From Neopestalotiopsis rosae (lineage: Eukaryota > Ascomycota > Sordariomycetes > Amphisphaeriales > Sporocadaceae), in assembly GCA_023078685.1 (NCBI GenBank), contig JALGAS010000005.1, positions 2,666,001-2,730,000 of the forward strand: DNA of 64,000 nt. The letters are read 5' to 3'. Position 1 is the stretch's first letter; each line of letters starts with the position of its first letter. The translations under genes and the position numbers were made by a program. Shown here piece after piece: positions 33,405-44,119 of the stretch. Below the pieces are notes generated by a model that ran no database searches, was not told the DNA's origin, and saw only the letters and a program-made list of their open reading frames with translations.

Positions 33405-33586
33405 GAGACTTGAGATACGTTTGACGAAAAGAGCCTTGTGCAACGATGTGTGGGTAGCATTGGGTATATTTTCGAATTTCACTGCAATCTTAAGGCCACC
33501 GGACAGGACACTTGAACGCCTCATGGAGCGTAGGCCGGCTGGTATAACAGAGACGAGCAGCAGGTGTGGATCATGAAGAAGGAATA
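33379..33586 (+). repeat. Duplicated 3' end of the small nuclease-like gene
   Basis: The 19 bases at 33379..33397, coding for the end of the gene (WIMKKEY), recur at 33568..33586 with a single change. The reading frame of the copy continues for a few more codons to its own stop. The bases in between do not keep the frame. This looks like the remnant of a tandem second gene copy. Confidence 0.65.
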
Positions 33587-34489
33587 CCGATCGGAAACAT
33601 GATATGGGGTTGATGTAGAGCAGCGAGTTGTAGCGAATGAAAATGTATCGGTTGAAGGCAAATCATGGACATTCACAAGATCTTGGTGGTATTTTCAGAT
33701 ACATCAGGATACAACAAAATAACACGGTAATCACACTGGGGCGTGGCACGATTACATGAAGATGATTCTTCGGGATATGATCCCTCGTTGAGATAGCCAT
33801 GAGTATTACCTTCAGTTTCAAATGCTATAATCCGCCTAACATGGTAAGAAGCCCCATTGCAGGGTAGTGGTCAGGCATTTTGGACCCGCGAGCTTAGCTG
33901 CCGTGCGGGAAACGGGGTCGTGATCTTGTCCCCATTTCACTGCAAATCTAAGCCCACCAAAGGGAGAGCAGCCAAAGAAAAACTTTCTGCATAACAGCCA
34001 GCCAGCTGCAATTTCAGGGCCAAGTGATTGGTCGCTTGCTGTCGTGTTTGACTCACCGGAGACCGCTTTTCACTGCAATTTTGGGCCCGCCGAAGGGGAT
34101 ACTTGAGTAGGCAGGCTGGTATGACGAAGATGAGCGGCGGTTTTGGCGGGGTTGAACGGAGTTAATATGAGCTCATACGATATACACAGTACCTGCTGCA
34201 AGGTAGCAAGATAGCTTATCGGCGACAGCTTGTCCAACGGCTGACATTGTGATTTGATTCCGTATCTTCCTAATTTATTCTTTACTCGAATTCATGCGCC
34301 TGAAATTCCAAAACGAGGAACAGTGCAGGAGAAGTTTTTGCTTCAAGCACAACGGGCAGCGATGTATTCATGACGATTTTCCTAGGTCATCGATCTGACA
34401 CGGTTCTGCGTAAATCCAACCTTTTCCATCGCTTCGCAACAGCACACCCTCGACGGAATTAATGGTAAAACTCTACACAACACACCACG
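33405..34489. other. Intergenic with decayed gene copy and dispersed repeats
   Basis: This 1.1-kb gap holds the partial gene duplicate and three related copies of a short element (listed separately). The last 150 bases form the promoter of OMA1. Confidence 0.55.
33477..34140 (+). repeat. Three diverged copies of a TTTCACTGCAA element
   Basis: Copies start at 33477, 33935 and 34068 with TTTCACTGCAA. The first and third stay alignable for about 70-85 bases, sharing a GGCC/CCG patch, ACTTGA, then TAGGC-x-GGCTGGTAT and GACGA/GATGAGC blocks, with a gap of about 14 bases. The second is alignable for about 35 bases. All are in the same orientation. No coding capacity or terminal repeats are evident. 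Confidence 0.6.
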
Positions 34490-35698
34490 ATGAGCTCTCT
34501 CGCGAAACTCGGCCTGGGGCTGTCCCGATCAGCACGGAAACCTTTCTCGAGTAACATACGAAGCATACATATATCCGCAAAGCCACGGCAACATTGGTCC
34601 ACGTCTAGGACACCGCGATCCGTTCCGGTTTGCCCGCGCATCTTGCACCAACCTGCCCGAACGTTCTTTCACACATCGCGACAGCAATGGCAGCGACACG
34701 ACCCGAACGAGGCACTGCGAAATGCAAAGCCACTCTTTACGAATAGCGGGATGCGCCGCGTCGCCCGCTCGCCCTCGACGCACACGGTCATCGTGGTGGC
34801 CATGCTCGGCGCCGTGGCCTTCTACATGTTCAACCTACAGACGGTCCCCGTGAGCGGGCGTCGGCGCTTCAACTGCTACTCGCCATCAACAGTCGAGGCC
34901 GTGTCGGGCGAGCAGTACAAGCGCATCATCTACGACGTGGAGCGGCAAGGGGGCCGCTTCCTCAGCGACTGGGACCCGCGCACGCAAATGGTGAAACGCG
35001 TCATGCGCCGCCTCATACCCGTCAGCGGCATGGAGGACTCGGCCTGGGAGGTGCGCGTCATTGACGACCCCAACCAGGCCAACGCCTTTGTGCTGCCCGG
35101 GGGCAAGGTCTTTGTCTTTAGCGGCATCATCCCCATTGCCCGGAGCGAGGACGGCCTCGCCGCCGTCCTCGGCCACGAGATTGCGCACAACCTCGCCGAG
35201 CACATTGGCGAGCGCATGAGCGGCCAGATTGGCGTCAACATCTTGCTGGGCAGCGTCGTGCTGCTCACGGCGCTGTGGGGAGGTGCCCTGCTGGGCACGC
35301 AGCTGTTTGGCGGCACCCTCCTAGATCTGCTCTTCTCGCGACCCATGGGCCGGAGGCAGGAGTCCGAGGCAGACTATATCGGCCTCATGATGATGGCCGA
35401 GGCGTGTTATGACCCCGAAGCCGCCTTGACGTTTTGGCAGAGAATGGAGGCGCACAGTCAAGGGTCGCCGCCGGAGTGGATGAGCACGCATCCTTCTGTG
35501 AGTGAAAGAGTCAAACATCATGCCGATAGTATAGACATCAGTCGCTAACAAGCCTATTAGAACGACAATAGAATTCAAAAGATCAAAGAATGGCTGCCTA
35601 AGGCCATGGAGAAGAGGCATGCGAGCGATTGCCAGGGCACTGCCAATTGGGCAGACATGTTCAGGCACGCCCTGAGCCAGGGCTATAGGCTGGAATAA
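34490..35698 (+). CDS. OMA1: Mitochondrial metalloendopeptidase OMA1 (M48 family)
   Basis: Two exons, 34490..35497 and 35561..35698 (63-nt intron), encode 381 residues. The N-terminus is long, basic and Ser/Arg-rich, including FFHTSRQQW, a mitochondrial presequence. A membrane helix follows (TVIVVAMLGAVAFYMF, about 100-116). The zinc site is H229-E-I-A-H233, with the third ligand E293 in ESEADYIG. A second hydrophobic region separates them. Splicing joins MSTHPS to NDNRIQKIKEWLPKA, restoring the STHPS-N-x-x-RI motif of OMA1; without splicing the protein ends 16 residues into the intron. OMA1 is an inner-membrane stress protease that cleaves misfolded proteins and processing targets when membrane potential falls. 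Confidence 0.95.
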
Positions 35699-36380
35699 TG
35701 TTTCCTCTCTGATTCATTTGATTTTTCTGCATATTCAGCGACCTCACACCGGAATAGTGCAGGAGTATAGAAGTTGGGGAAACGGGGGCGATGAGGAACT
35801 TCATCTGCCATTACTAGGAGTTATGGTACAATGTCATGAATTCGGTACTTTGTTTGCATAGCTATGGAGTCAATAGTGTATATAGGTAGGAGTCGGTAAA
35901 TTCCAAGCAAGAACTCTCTTCACTGAGGCTGGTATGACTGGTATATGTCTGGTGTTCACGTGCACAGAGACGCGAGTAGTATACAATCCGTGGCAAGCCG
36001 CTCATTGATCATTGATTACAATTGCACCTCGGGTCTAGGGTGCGAGGACGACCGCCCCAAACGCCCGTGATTAGCTAGTGAGGGATTGCAGGAAGTTGGG
36101 GTGAGCCCAGAATGACGCGGGGCGACCATGGACGGATCCCTGCCGGGTTCTGTGCCGAGGTCATGCTCGTTCTCCATGAATCGTCCTCGTACGTACAAGT
36201 TCAGGTGAACCTGCCTCGCAAACACCGAAACCAAATCTCTAGTCTCGAGAGAGCGATACCAAAACCTGCGATAGAATAGACCTTCATTTTCTGGAGACTG
36301 CATTCTTTCAGCGACATTTGCTACATATACACGTATATAAACTAGACTGAAGCCAGCCAGCCGGCGCATCACAGACCATC
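35699..36380. other. Intergenic, nothing recognised
   Basis: About 680 bases with the OMA1 3' region and the cytochrome b5 promoter. A 118-codon minus-strand frame (36016..36372) has no recognisable content. Confidence 0.45.
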
Positions 36381-36750
36381 ATGTCCAAGTCATTCTCAAA
36401 GAAGGAGGTCGCGGATCACAAGACCGAGGCCGATGGCATCTACATCATTGTCGACGACGGTGTCTACGACGTTACCAGTGAGTATATTGTCTTTGCGCAA
36501 ATGGAGATCCGGAGTAGTCGTCGACTTCTGGGCCATGCTTCGCTCTCTACCGGTCAGAATGATGGATTGCTAACTGTAATCTCTTTCTCTAGAGTTCATC
36601 GACGAGCACCCGGGCGGCTCCAAGATTCTGAAGCGCATGGCTGGAAAGGACTCGACAAAACAGTTCTGGAAATACCACGGAAAGAATGTCCTTGAAAAGT
36701 ACGGACCGAAGCTGAAGATTGGAACGGTCAAGGAGGAAGCTAAGCTGTGA
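36381..36750 (+). CDS. Short soluble cytochrome b5-like heme protein
   Basis: Two exons, 36381..36477 and 36593..36750 (115-nt intron), encode only 84 residues. The protein starts MSKSFSKKEVADH. The intron falls between DVT and KFIDEHPGG, so splicing creates the heme motif YDVTKFIDEHPGG with the first axial histidine. The second axial histidine is in FWKYHGKNVLEKYG. No membrane anchor follows; it ends TVKEEAKL. This is about the bare heme-binding core, so it is probably a soluble electron carrier or steroid-binding-like protein, distinct from the microsomal b5 with a C-terminal tail. An alternative last exon carrying an anchor was looked for downstream and not seen. The redox partner is unknown. 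Confidence 0.9.
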
Positions 36751-39270
36751 GAGGCGGTGTGGTTGAATGAAGCGGAGCGTTTTGCGATTTTGAGCGAGCC
36801 GACAAGTTCGTGTAGTGTGTAAGGAGGTGTGTGCAGACAGATACACCGATACGCCGAGGGAGAGAGATGAGAACCACGAAGAAGCATTCGAAGGGGGACA
36901 CCTATTAAATGCGCTTCCAATGCAATGATTTTACGTACCACTTTATGGTTCAGCGGTTTGATTGCAGACGTGCTGTTTGTCTTCTCATCAAAGTTATGCT
37001 TGTTTCGTCCCAATAGGTTGTGAAATGGTGCGGTCGTGGAGTAATGCGCACCTCCATCTTTTGACATCAAGCGCACGGTTTAGCTTTGCTATGAGGGTCC
37101 CCCGAGGTCCCTTGTGGAATCAGCACCACTGCGACTGCATGGTGCTGGGTAAGCAAAATGAGTTAGTGCTCTGAGGGAAAAAAAAAAAAAGAATAAGAGT
37201 ATTTCCTTTGTAAGCCCTTTGATACAAAGAAAAGGATTAATAAGACCACGAGAGTTTCACGAGCTGAAATGGGTGAGAAGTTTCAATAGAATGCGAGCTG
37301 GCAACCATAAAGCATCGACGTTGCCAAGACTGGGGATTGGGTCGATGGGCAGAAAACGAAACCTGGGGCACAAAAAGAGCTCTGGCTCAGCAGTGGTCGC
37401 ACTGCCCACGAGAGCGAATTGTAGGTGGTGCGAAGGTCAGGCGCCCGGCGGCTTCCCATTGGTCCAAGCCAAGCCCATCGGCCCCAATTTATGTTTGGTA
37501 AGGCAAGAAAAGCCAAGCAAAGCGCAAAAAGCCAAGCCGAAGCAGCCACCACAGCCAAGTCCGGCACTCGAAGGACTGCCCCGAGATGACATTGTATGTG
37601 GGGGCTTTTGGCTCGATTGTTTTTGCTTGGCGATGCAGGTGCTTGTGCGCCTTGTGCAGCACTGGCAGACGCTGTGACGTGCTTGATAGGCGAGAGGTCA
37701 AGTTGAAGAATATCAATGGTCAGGTAATATGATAGGCCGGGTCGGCTTGTATCATCGCATTCCCCAGATGCGATGCCGAGAACTCGACTCGTGAACCCTC
37801 ACCGAAGAAACTTGTCGTGTCAGTTCCATACGACCCAGGCCTGTGATGGTGGGGAGGGAATTGGCGGCGAAAGTGAGATATAAGTGTAGAAGAGTAGAGA
37901 GAATTTCAATGAACAAATAAATCCCGCGATCTGTCGTTCGCTAGTTCATGCAGAGCTCCCGCCAATGCATACATAATCCACCAGCACTGGTTTGTACACT
38001 ATGTACGTTCCCTAGGCATTCTATCTAATGTAGGTATCTCCAAGCGGGAGAAAACTCGCCAATCGGCCTCTTTGGATGCTCTCACAGGAAGGGAAAAATC
38101 TCAGAGACGAAGAAGAGAACCTCGGAGGTGGACGGGTCATGCCTGGCAGCCCCGAGCGCCCTGAGAGGAACCTACATTAGGGACCCCATCCAAGGCACTA
38201 TCAAGGCCCATGGGTACCCGCTGAGCAGGCTGTTGGATCGAGCGAACTCAGGTACCGCCAGTCGACCCGAGAGCACTAAGCTTGGATCGCGGTGCTGCCC
38301 CCGTCTAATAAATGTAGCGTCATCAGGACATGGATCCCGAGCAGAATCCACCTGTCGATAAACATCAAAGGTACTCCGCAATCTCGACCGTGCCGTCCAG
38401 TCAGTCTGCCTCTTTGAACGACGAGAATTGATCCTTCCACAGGTAATAATATTGGCGACCCTCTTACCACTCGGACCAGAAAACCACCCTGTCTCTTCTT
38501 CCTCGTCTCGAGCTTGTTGCTTTTTTTCTAATTCACTCCCGCGAAGCATCATTCGCACTGTTCGCGGCTCACCGATCCTCTTGACCCTAAGCTACCTAGA
38601 AGCACAGTTGCGCTCTCTTCTTGTGTCCATCGTAAGTTTGTACAGTCATCTTATTATTGTTGTTGTACGTTGTTGATACCTGCATTCCTGCCTGCCTACA
38701 CTCCAGCTATTTACACTACTACCACTGTGTATTCTACCACCTCATCGTTATCCACTCACCATTACACATCTTACCTATGTTATGACGGGCATTGGGAATA
38801 TCTCTCATCTAGTACCTGCATCACCTGCGTACATACCCCGTCCAGTGTGGTGTTTATCTCCGGGGGCTCCAGGGCCAAATTCCCGCCGCCTTCATTATTT
38901 CGTCTGACCCATGACATCCATCCATGGGCGCTCCTGAGAGCAAAAAATCCACTCGCCGATCTAGCAAATCCCTGCCATGGATTTTCTATTGTTCGACTGG
39001 GCTGGTGCTTGCTTGCAAACCTCGCCTGGGTGGGATTGAAAATTCGCGCAGACCGAAGAAGCGAGCGAGAGACGAGACCATATGTGACCTAGCAACTCGT
39101 GAGGAAAAAGATGGGATGTACGTACGGATGTACCAGTGGTACATGCGCGCACATACATTCTCACACACAGAGCACAGGGCCATAGGTTGCTTGCTATGTT
39201 GCTTTGGGCTGGGTTGCCATAGTGCTAGGCCTGGGGGCCCTGTTGTTGCCGCCTTCCCGCCGTAGCCAAG

Positions 39271-39355
39271 CTTTTTTTCTCTCACACACACTCTCTGCTC
39301 TCTCTCTCGTCACTCTCCACTGTCCAGTCCTCTCTTTTTTTCTTTCGTCTCTCTG
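39271..39355 (+). promoter_or_regulatory. CT-rich promoter tract
   Basis: About 85 bases are almost only C and T, with CTCTCTCT and TTTTTTTCT runs, about 670 bases before the start codon of the 63-residue membrane protein gene. Such tracts are usual upstream of transcription starts in strongly expressed filamentous fungal genes. Confidence 0.5.
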
Positions 39356-39727
39356 CGCGGCTTGACTAAGGTAGTGCTGCACCTTGAGTCCTTGACCGTG
39401 GGCAGTCCCCACTCCGCTAGCTACCTTTGCCCATAATACCTGTAGTACGTACACTGCAGCCGGCAGTACATATGCTCCCTCGCCTGCCGAGACATTCACC
39501 TTTCTTCCCTTCTTTTCTCCTCTAGCACGCCCGTCTTGAACGAAGCCCATCTTCCTCCTCTCAATCCTCCAGAGATCCTGTTCTAGGCGTGTGTTGTTCG
39601 TCAACCTGAGTCTGATCATCCTATAAACCAGAGCTTAGCTCCCAGAAAGAAACCTACGCGACTAGCTTCTCTTTCTCGTTTTATAAACCGGTTTTTCCAT
39701 CACCTACAGGTTCGCCTTAAACAAAAG

Positions 39728-40018
39728 GTATGCCTCAATCCTATATTGTCCCGATACACAGTCAATTGGTCGCGAAGCATGCCCGTACCCGCAGAGGTCC
39801 TATCGGATTCTGCTTTCAGAGCCATTGGTGTCTCGACCGGTGACTCCGGACCCAATTCGCCATGGACGATAGCTCGTCTCGTGCGCCTTTTCCCAGTCTA
39901 CGACGATGGACAATTGCTGCTCGATATTGCGCTTGTCTCCTGTTTCTACATGAAACTCAGCCATCACCCTCGTGTTGCGCCTACAATAGTACTTGTTCTA
40001 ACATTGGATATTACCTAG
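39728..40018 (+). other. Probable 5' UTR intron
   Basis: GTATGC at 39728 and ACCTAG ending at 40018 bound a 291-nt segment that ends 7 bases before the ATG at 40026. Large leader introns just before the start codon are common in highly expressed fungal genes. Confidence 0.5.
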
Positions 40019-40025
40019 ACTCAAA

Positions 40026-40375
40026 ATGCCTGCCATCAACACTGCTATTGTCGCTCGCGACACCTTCACCCACATCGCCAAGCGCGAGAACTGGGCCGCC
40101 AAGGAGGCTGGTGTCGTCGTTGTGTTCGCCATTGTTTTCGTTGTCGCCGTCGGTCTGATCGCCCTCTTCATCCACAAGAAGGTGAGTCACTCCATTGTCA
40201 TATGATCTCTATGTTCCGATGGAAGCGTATGATCGTGATTTGCGATCATACTGCCCTCCGACACCTACGTAGAGGCCGCAAGCTGTAGACCCGGTCTACA
40301 ATTCCACAAGAAACCGCAGCTAACATGTCATGTCCACAGTGCGCCGCCCGCAAGGCTCGCAAGCAGAACGCATAA
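40026..40375 (+). CDS. 63-residue single-pass membrane miniprotein
   Basis: Two exons, 40026..40181 and 40340..40375 (158-nt GTGAGT...ACAG intron), encode 63 residues. A polar N-terminus with several basic residues (TFTHIAKRENWAAKE) is followed by one long hydrophobic helix at about 29-49 (VVVVFAIVFVVAVGLIALF) and a very basic tail (HKKCAARKARKQ). The coding sequence has strong C-ending codon bias, and the gene has a CT-rich promoter and a probable leader intron, all signs of high expression. I recall similar short proteins in other Sordariomycetes but know no function. It may sit in the ER or mitochondrial membrane. The size means automated annotation often misses it. Confidence 0.8.
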
Positions 40376-41153
40376 GTCGCCATGGAGCAGACTTGGGGGT
40401 GCTAGTAGTGGTGGCGGAGGATATACCAAGCAAGAGACAGGCGTGTTGCGAGAAATGCGATACCTGCGTTCGTTTTCGTCAGTCAAACGACTCTTCGCGA
40501 CTTAAATTTCGAACCGGGATAACCCGTGGAAAGTTTAGTCGTGCCGACCCTTCGTTGTGGAAGACCTTATACTCGGATCACAACGTAGGCATAGTATATT
40601 GTCGGATTACTTTAAAGAGTCATTTGTGGAGGGTTGTCTGAGCGGAAGGAACTCGATCGACGCCAAAGCAGACTGTACTCTAATACCCTAATGATACCAT
40701 CGTTAATCAGTTACCAAGAAGTCTACGTGCCAATTGTTTCACGGTGATATACGTTTGTTTAATGGCTTGGCTATAATTGCAACTTGTCCTATTTGCTATA
40801 GGGGAAAACTTGCATAATAGTTTACCTCTCTTGGGTATACCGTACTAGCACCATAGTCTGACTGCGTGATTTGTTTTGTGAACCATTCTGAGGGCATCAG
40901 ACATCCACACCGAATAGGGGTAACAGTCAATAGTCTTATCCTCTCGTGTTGAGGAAACCCGCATAGTCGTCATAGAGTGGACCCGTGACCCCAGATATCA
41001 TGCTTCCCCAAGTCGGGAACTGTTTAACTATATTCAGGAAGATTTTCCCTTCGGCCCTTCTCCATCTGGGGCATACTCGAAGAAGTTGTATAAGGCATGC
41101 TCGCAATGGAACACGTAGCAGGTTATTTGGCAACCGCAATGACCAGTCGTCGA
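40376..41153. other. Convergent 3' intergenic region
   Basis: About 780 bases lie between the miniprotein gene and the end of the dCMP deaminase gene. No gene is supported. Confidence 0.45.
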
Positions 41154-42451
41154 TCAAGAGTCCAGAAAGGACATCTTCTCAGTATGTATCAATCCATTTG
41201 CTGGCTGTGGTAGTATTCAAAGTCAGCCGACTCCATCGTTGTGAATGTACATCTATCCTTCAGGCAAAGAATATGATCGCTGTAGGGACTTACTGGAATA
41301 TACTGCCGGAGCCGCACACCGGCGCTGCGGAAGATCTCGGCGGTGTCCTGGTCCATGTGGTACCCCTGGCTGTAGACGACCTCGCTGATGCCAATCTGGA
41401 CAATCTTGATACTACAGGTGAGGCAGGGGCACGTGTCGCAGTAGAGGATGCTGCCCTCGCGGATGCGCTCGCGCCCGGCCTCGAGGAGGGCGTTCTCCTC
41501 GGCGTGCAGGCACAAGCAGGTGGACAGGGCGGCGCCCGAGGACTCGCCGGCGTTGCAGCGCGGGCACCCACCCTCGGAGCAGTTGCGCACGCCCCGGGGA
41601 GTGCCGTTGTACCCCGTGCTCACGACGCGGCGCGAGGGCCCCACGACGACGCAGCCCACGCGCCGCTTCATGCAGTTGGAGCGCTGCGCCGCCAGGGACG
41701 CCAGCGACATGAAGTAGGCGTCCCACGACGGCCGGAGGCGGTCCGGGTTCGTCAGGTCTAGCTTGCCCAGTGTTGCGTACAAGTGTGCTAGGTCTGATGA
41801 TGTGTTGAGGAGGCTATGTAGTTCGTTCGTTAGTCTTCTTTGCGAACATGTGTCGTGGTAGTGTATCCATCACCCCGAGGGGGACCACAAACTTACCGCA
41901 CGGCTGCCCGGGACATCATGGTCATGGCCCCGTTGATGGGCGAGTACAGGTTCTCGTCCGAGTCCGTGACGAACTCCTCGAGCGACGTGGGCCGCGCCGA
42001 GCGGGACTGGTGGCGCTCCCAGCGCACCGTCAGCGGCGCGTCGACGGAGAAGAGGATGAAGAAGGGCCGCCGCGAGAGGGCGTCCAGGACCGCCTCGGAC
42101 GGGATCGACGTGATGACCCAGCGCGACCGCCACGACTTTGTGACAAAGTCCAAGAGGGCGTTTACGTCGTCGAATGTGTGGGCCGGCTGTGAGGTCCTGG
42201 GTTGAGACCGTGCTGGTAGCTTTGCCGGTGACGATGCGGTATCATCGGGTGATGGTGCGGTTCCGTTGGAGGCAGCATTCTCTTGAGATGCTTCGGTATC
42301 CAGTTGCAACTTCTTAAAGCCGTGATGTTCCACCAGATACTGCGCCACAGTGGCCTTGCCGGCACATTTGGCTGCATGCTTGAATTAGTGATGGATGTCG
42401 ACATGGTTGAGGGGACGGTGATCTCTTACAGCCAACTATTCCAATAAGCAT
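41154..42451 (-). CDS. DCD1: Deoxycytidylate (dCMP) deaminase
   Basis: Four minus-strand exons, 42451..42430, 42371..41897, 41813..41294 and 41204..41154, encode 355 residues. The N-terminal half starts MLIGIVGSKCAGKATVAQYL, a P-loop-like NMP-kinase fold also seen at the start of yeast Dcd1. The C-terminal half is the zinc deaminase: LHAEENAL supplies the ligand His and proton-shuttle Glu, and CDTCPCLTC the two ligand cysteines. SWDAYFMSLASLAAQRSNCMKRRVG is the usual domain opening. The last intron is inferred from GTAAGT, a CTGAC branch site and CACAG, and gives an end PPANGLIH...; if unspliced, the frame ends at 41189 with a different tail. The enzyme converts dCMP to dUMP for dTMP synthesis and is expected to be regulated by dCTP and dTTP. 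Confidence 0.92.
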
Positions 42452-44119
42452 TTTAGCAACTGTGCACTATACCGTCTTTCAATACTGTGAAATTGCTGAT
42501 AGTCCCTCAAGGTGTGTCTATTGTCCCGTTTGATACGTCTGAGTAATCACACTTGTGGAAACGTTACTATAGGACCCTGAACTGGAAACTTCAATAATTT
42601 TCCTGACAAAGACACGCTTTGAACACGGCCAAGACGCGACCCTTCAACGCGTTCCGGGGGTCGGGACGAACCACTAGCGAATCCATTAAGTTGAGGGTCT
42701 ATGGATTGGGGGACCCATCTGCAGCAAACGGCTTATTAGGACCTGAACCTCAGCGCTCAAGCTCGCCCTAGGGTTCTAGACTTGTAGTTGCACAAGACTA
42801 AATGGAGATATGCAGTGGGATCGCATAAATGGGCGAACAAAGGCCGTTCTATTCAGCAATAGCAATGACCTTTGTGAATCGTCCAATTTCCGGGACAGCC
42901 GCGACTAGGAAATACTTTTTTATACATCCGAAAACTCTATATAGTACAATGGATTAATGGACCACAGCGGCTAAGCGTTCTTCGGATATTTGATTCAGCG
43001 CATTGAAATATTGCCGGATATCGCGGTGGACTCTGCTTTGTGGTATAACAATCTCAACATGGCCAAGCGACATAATTGCCTTCAGTTGGCTGAGTAAGTC
43101 GTATATGCCTGTGAACTAGACGCGGAGCGAAGATGAACCTCCGTACACCTCACAACTACCGATCATGGTATTAGTCACAACTTTTGGGACCCTGTTTGCT
43201 ATTATCAAGCGGCAATCGATGCTGCCCAACATGCCTCACAAAATCATACATGTTGGCAAGCAGACGTGCAAGATTTGACATAATGATAATGTCTCTTGCA
43301 ACAGGTCGAATTCACGTGAGTAGACACTGATAGTTATCAATACAGACTTACAACCAACAAAATCCAGCCAAGCTTCTTTGATATGCCAGATTGATTAGCA
43401 TGTCTCTATCAATGATCGGATGGCGCCGTCGACGGCAGCGGCACGCAGCAGGTACAGCATTTGTTACCTAGCCCTGGGTCCTGGCTACTGGAATAGGCAA
43501 CTTTTAGGCGGGCGGGATAAATGGGGCCGCGGGTTGGGCTTGGGTTGCATCATATGAGCTGCCCTATCGAGGGGAGCTGCAGCTGATCCGTCAGCTCACG
43601 GATGACTCGATTTGGAGTTCACGAGGACAAATGCCTGACTGTCTGGGTGACATCCGGCGACAGTGTCTCAAAAGTCTTATATTGTGCCTTGAACGCCATT
43701 GCATGGACTGGCCTTCTTTTGGAGGAAAGCCACTTCACAATAGTAACAATCAACATCATCATTGTTGGTTTAGCAAGCATCAAATCATTGACTCTTTTGG
43801 ATTCTCAGCTGTGGTGCGCCATCGCGACTGCCCCGCACTCGACGCTCTTGAAGCTCTCCCCGATTGTGCCCCGCGATTAGGTACCTGCCTGCCTACTGCG
43901 CTGATCTGAACGTTCCCGACCACCTCAAACAACCACTGAAAACATTCCGCGCACTCTCGAATTCCAGGTGCTCGTCGCAAACATTTCTACCATCTTCACA
44001 ACAACCTGCGACTCTGCCTTGAGAGTTCGAATCCGACTAGAGTTCAATCCTCACCCGGCTTCGCAGATACATTACCAGTCCAACAGGGCACCGACAGCCA
44101 ACGGCGGCACGAGCAAAGC
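42452..44119. other. Divergent promoter region between DCD1 and ATG7
   Basis: This 1.67-kb spacer between two divergent genes has no supported coding exon. A tRNA T-loop-like string at 44023..44036 lacks the rest of a tRNA. Confidence 0.45.

Larger units (their letters stand above)
36751..40025. other. Long gene-poor region, regulatory in its 3' part
   Basis: No gene is supported in this 3.3-kb gap. Around 37440-37570 the word GCCAAGC recurs many times, a short degenerate repeat. From about 38430 the sequence becomes pyrimidine-rich. The 3' end holds the CT-rich promoter tract and 5' UTR intron of the next gene. Open frames here (for example 37219..37677 and 38924..39265) show no family features. 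Confidence 0.45.

Noticed and set aside
37219..37677. Plus-strand 152-codon frame in the long gap
   Set aside because: It covers a GCCAAGC-rich degenerate repeat and has no recognisable protein features.
38924..39265. Plus-strand 113-codon frame with a basic start
   Set aside because: It lies in the probable upstream regulatory region of the miniprotein gene and shows no protein-like pattern past the first 50 codons.
44023..44036. tRNA T-loop-like string GAGTTCGAATCC
   Set aside because: No matching acceptor stem, D arm or anticodon arm is found around it. It lies in the ATG7 leader.
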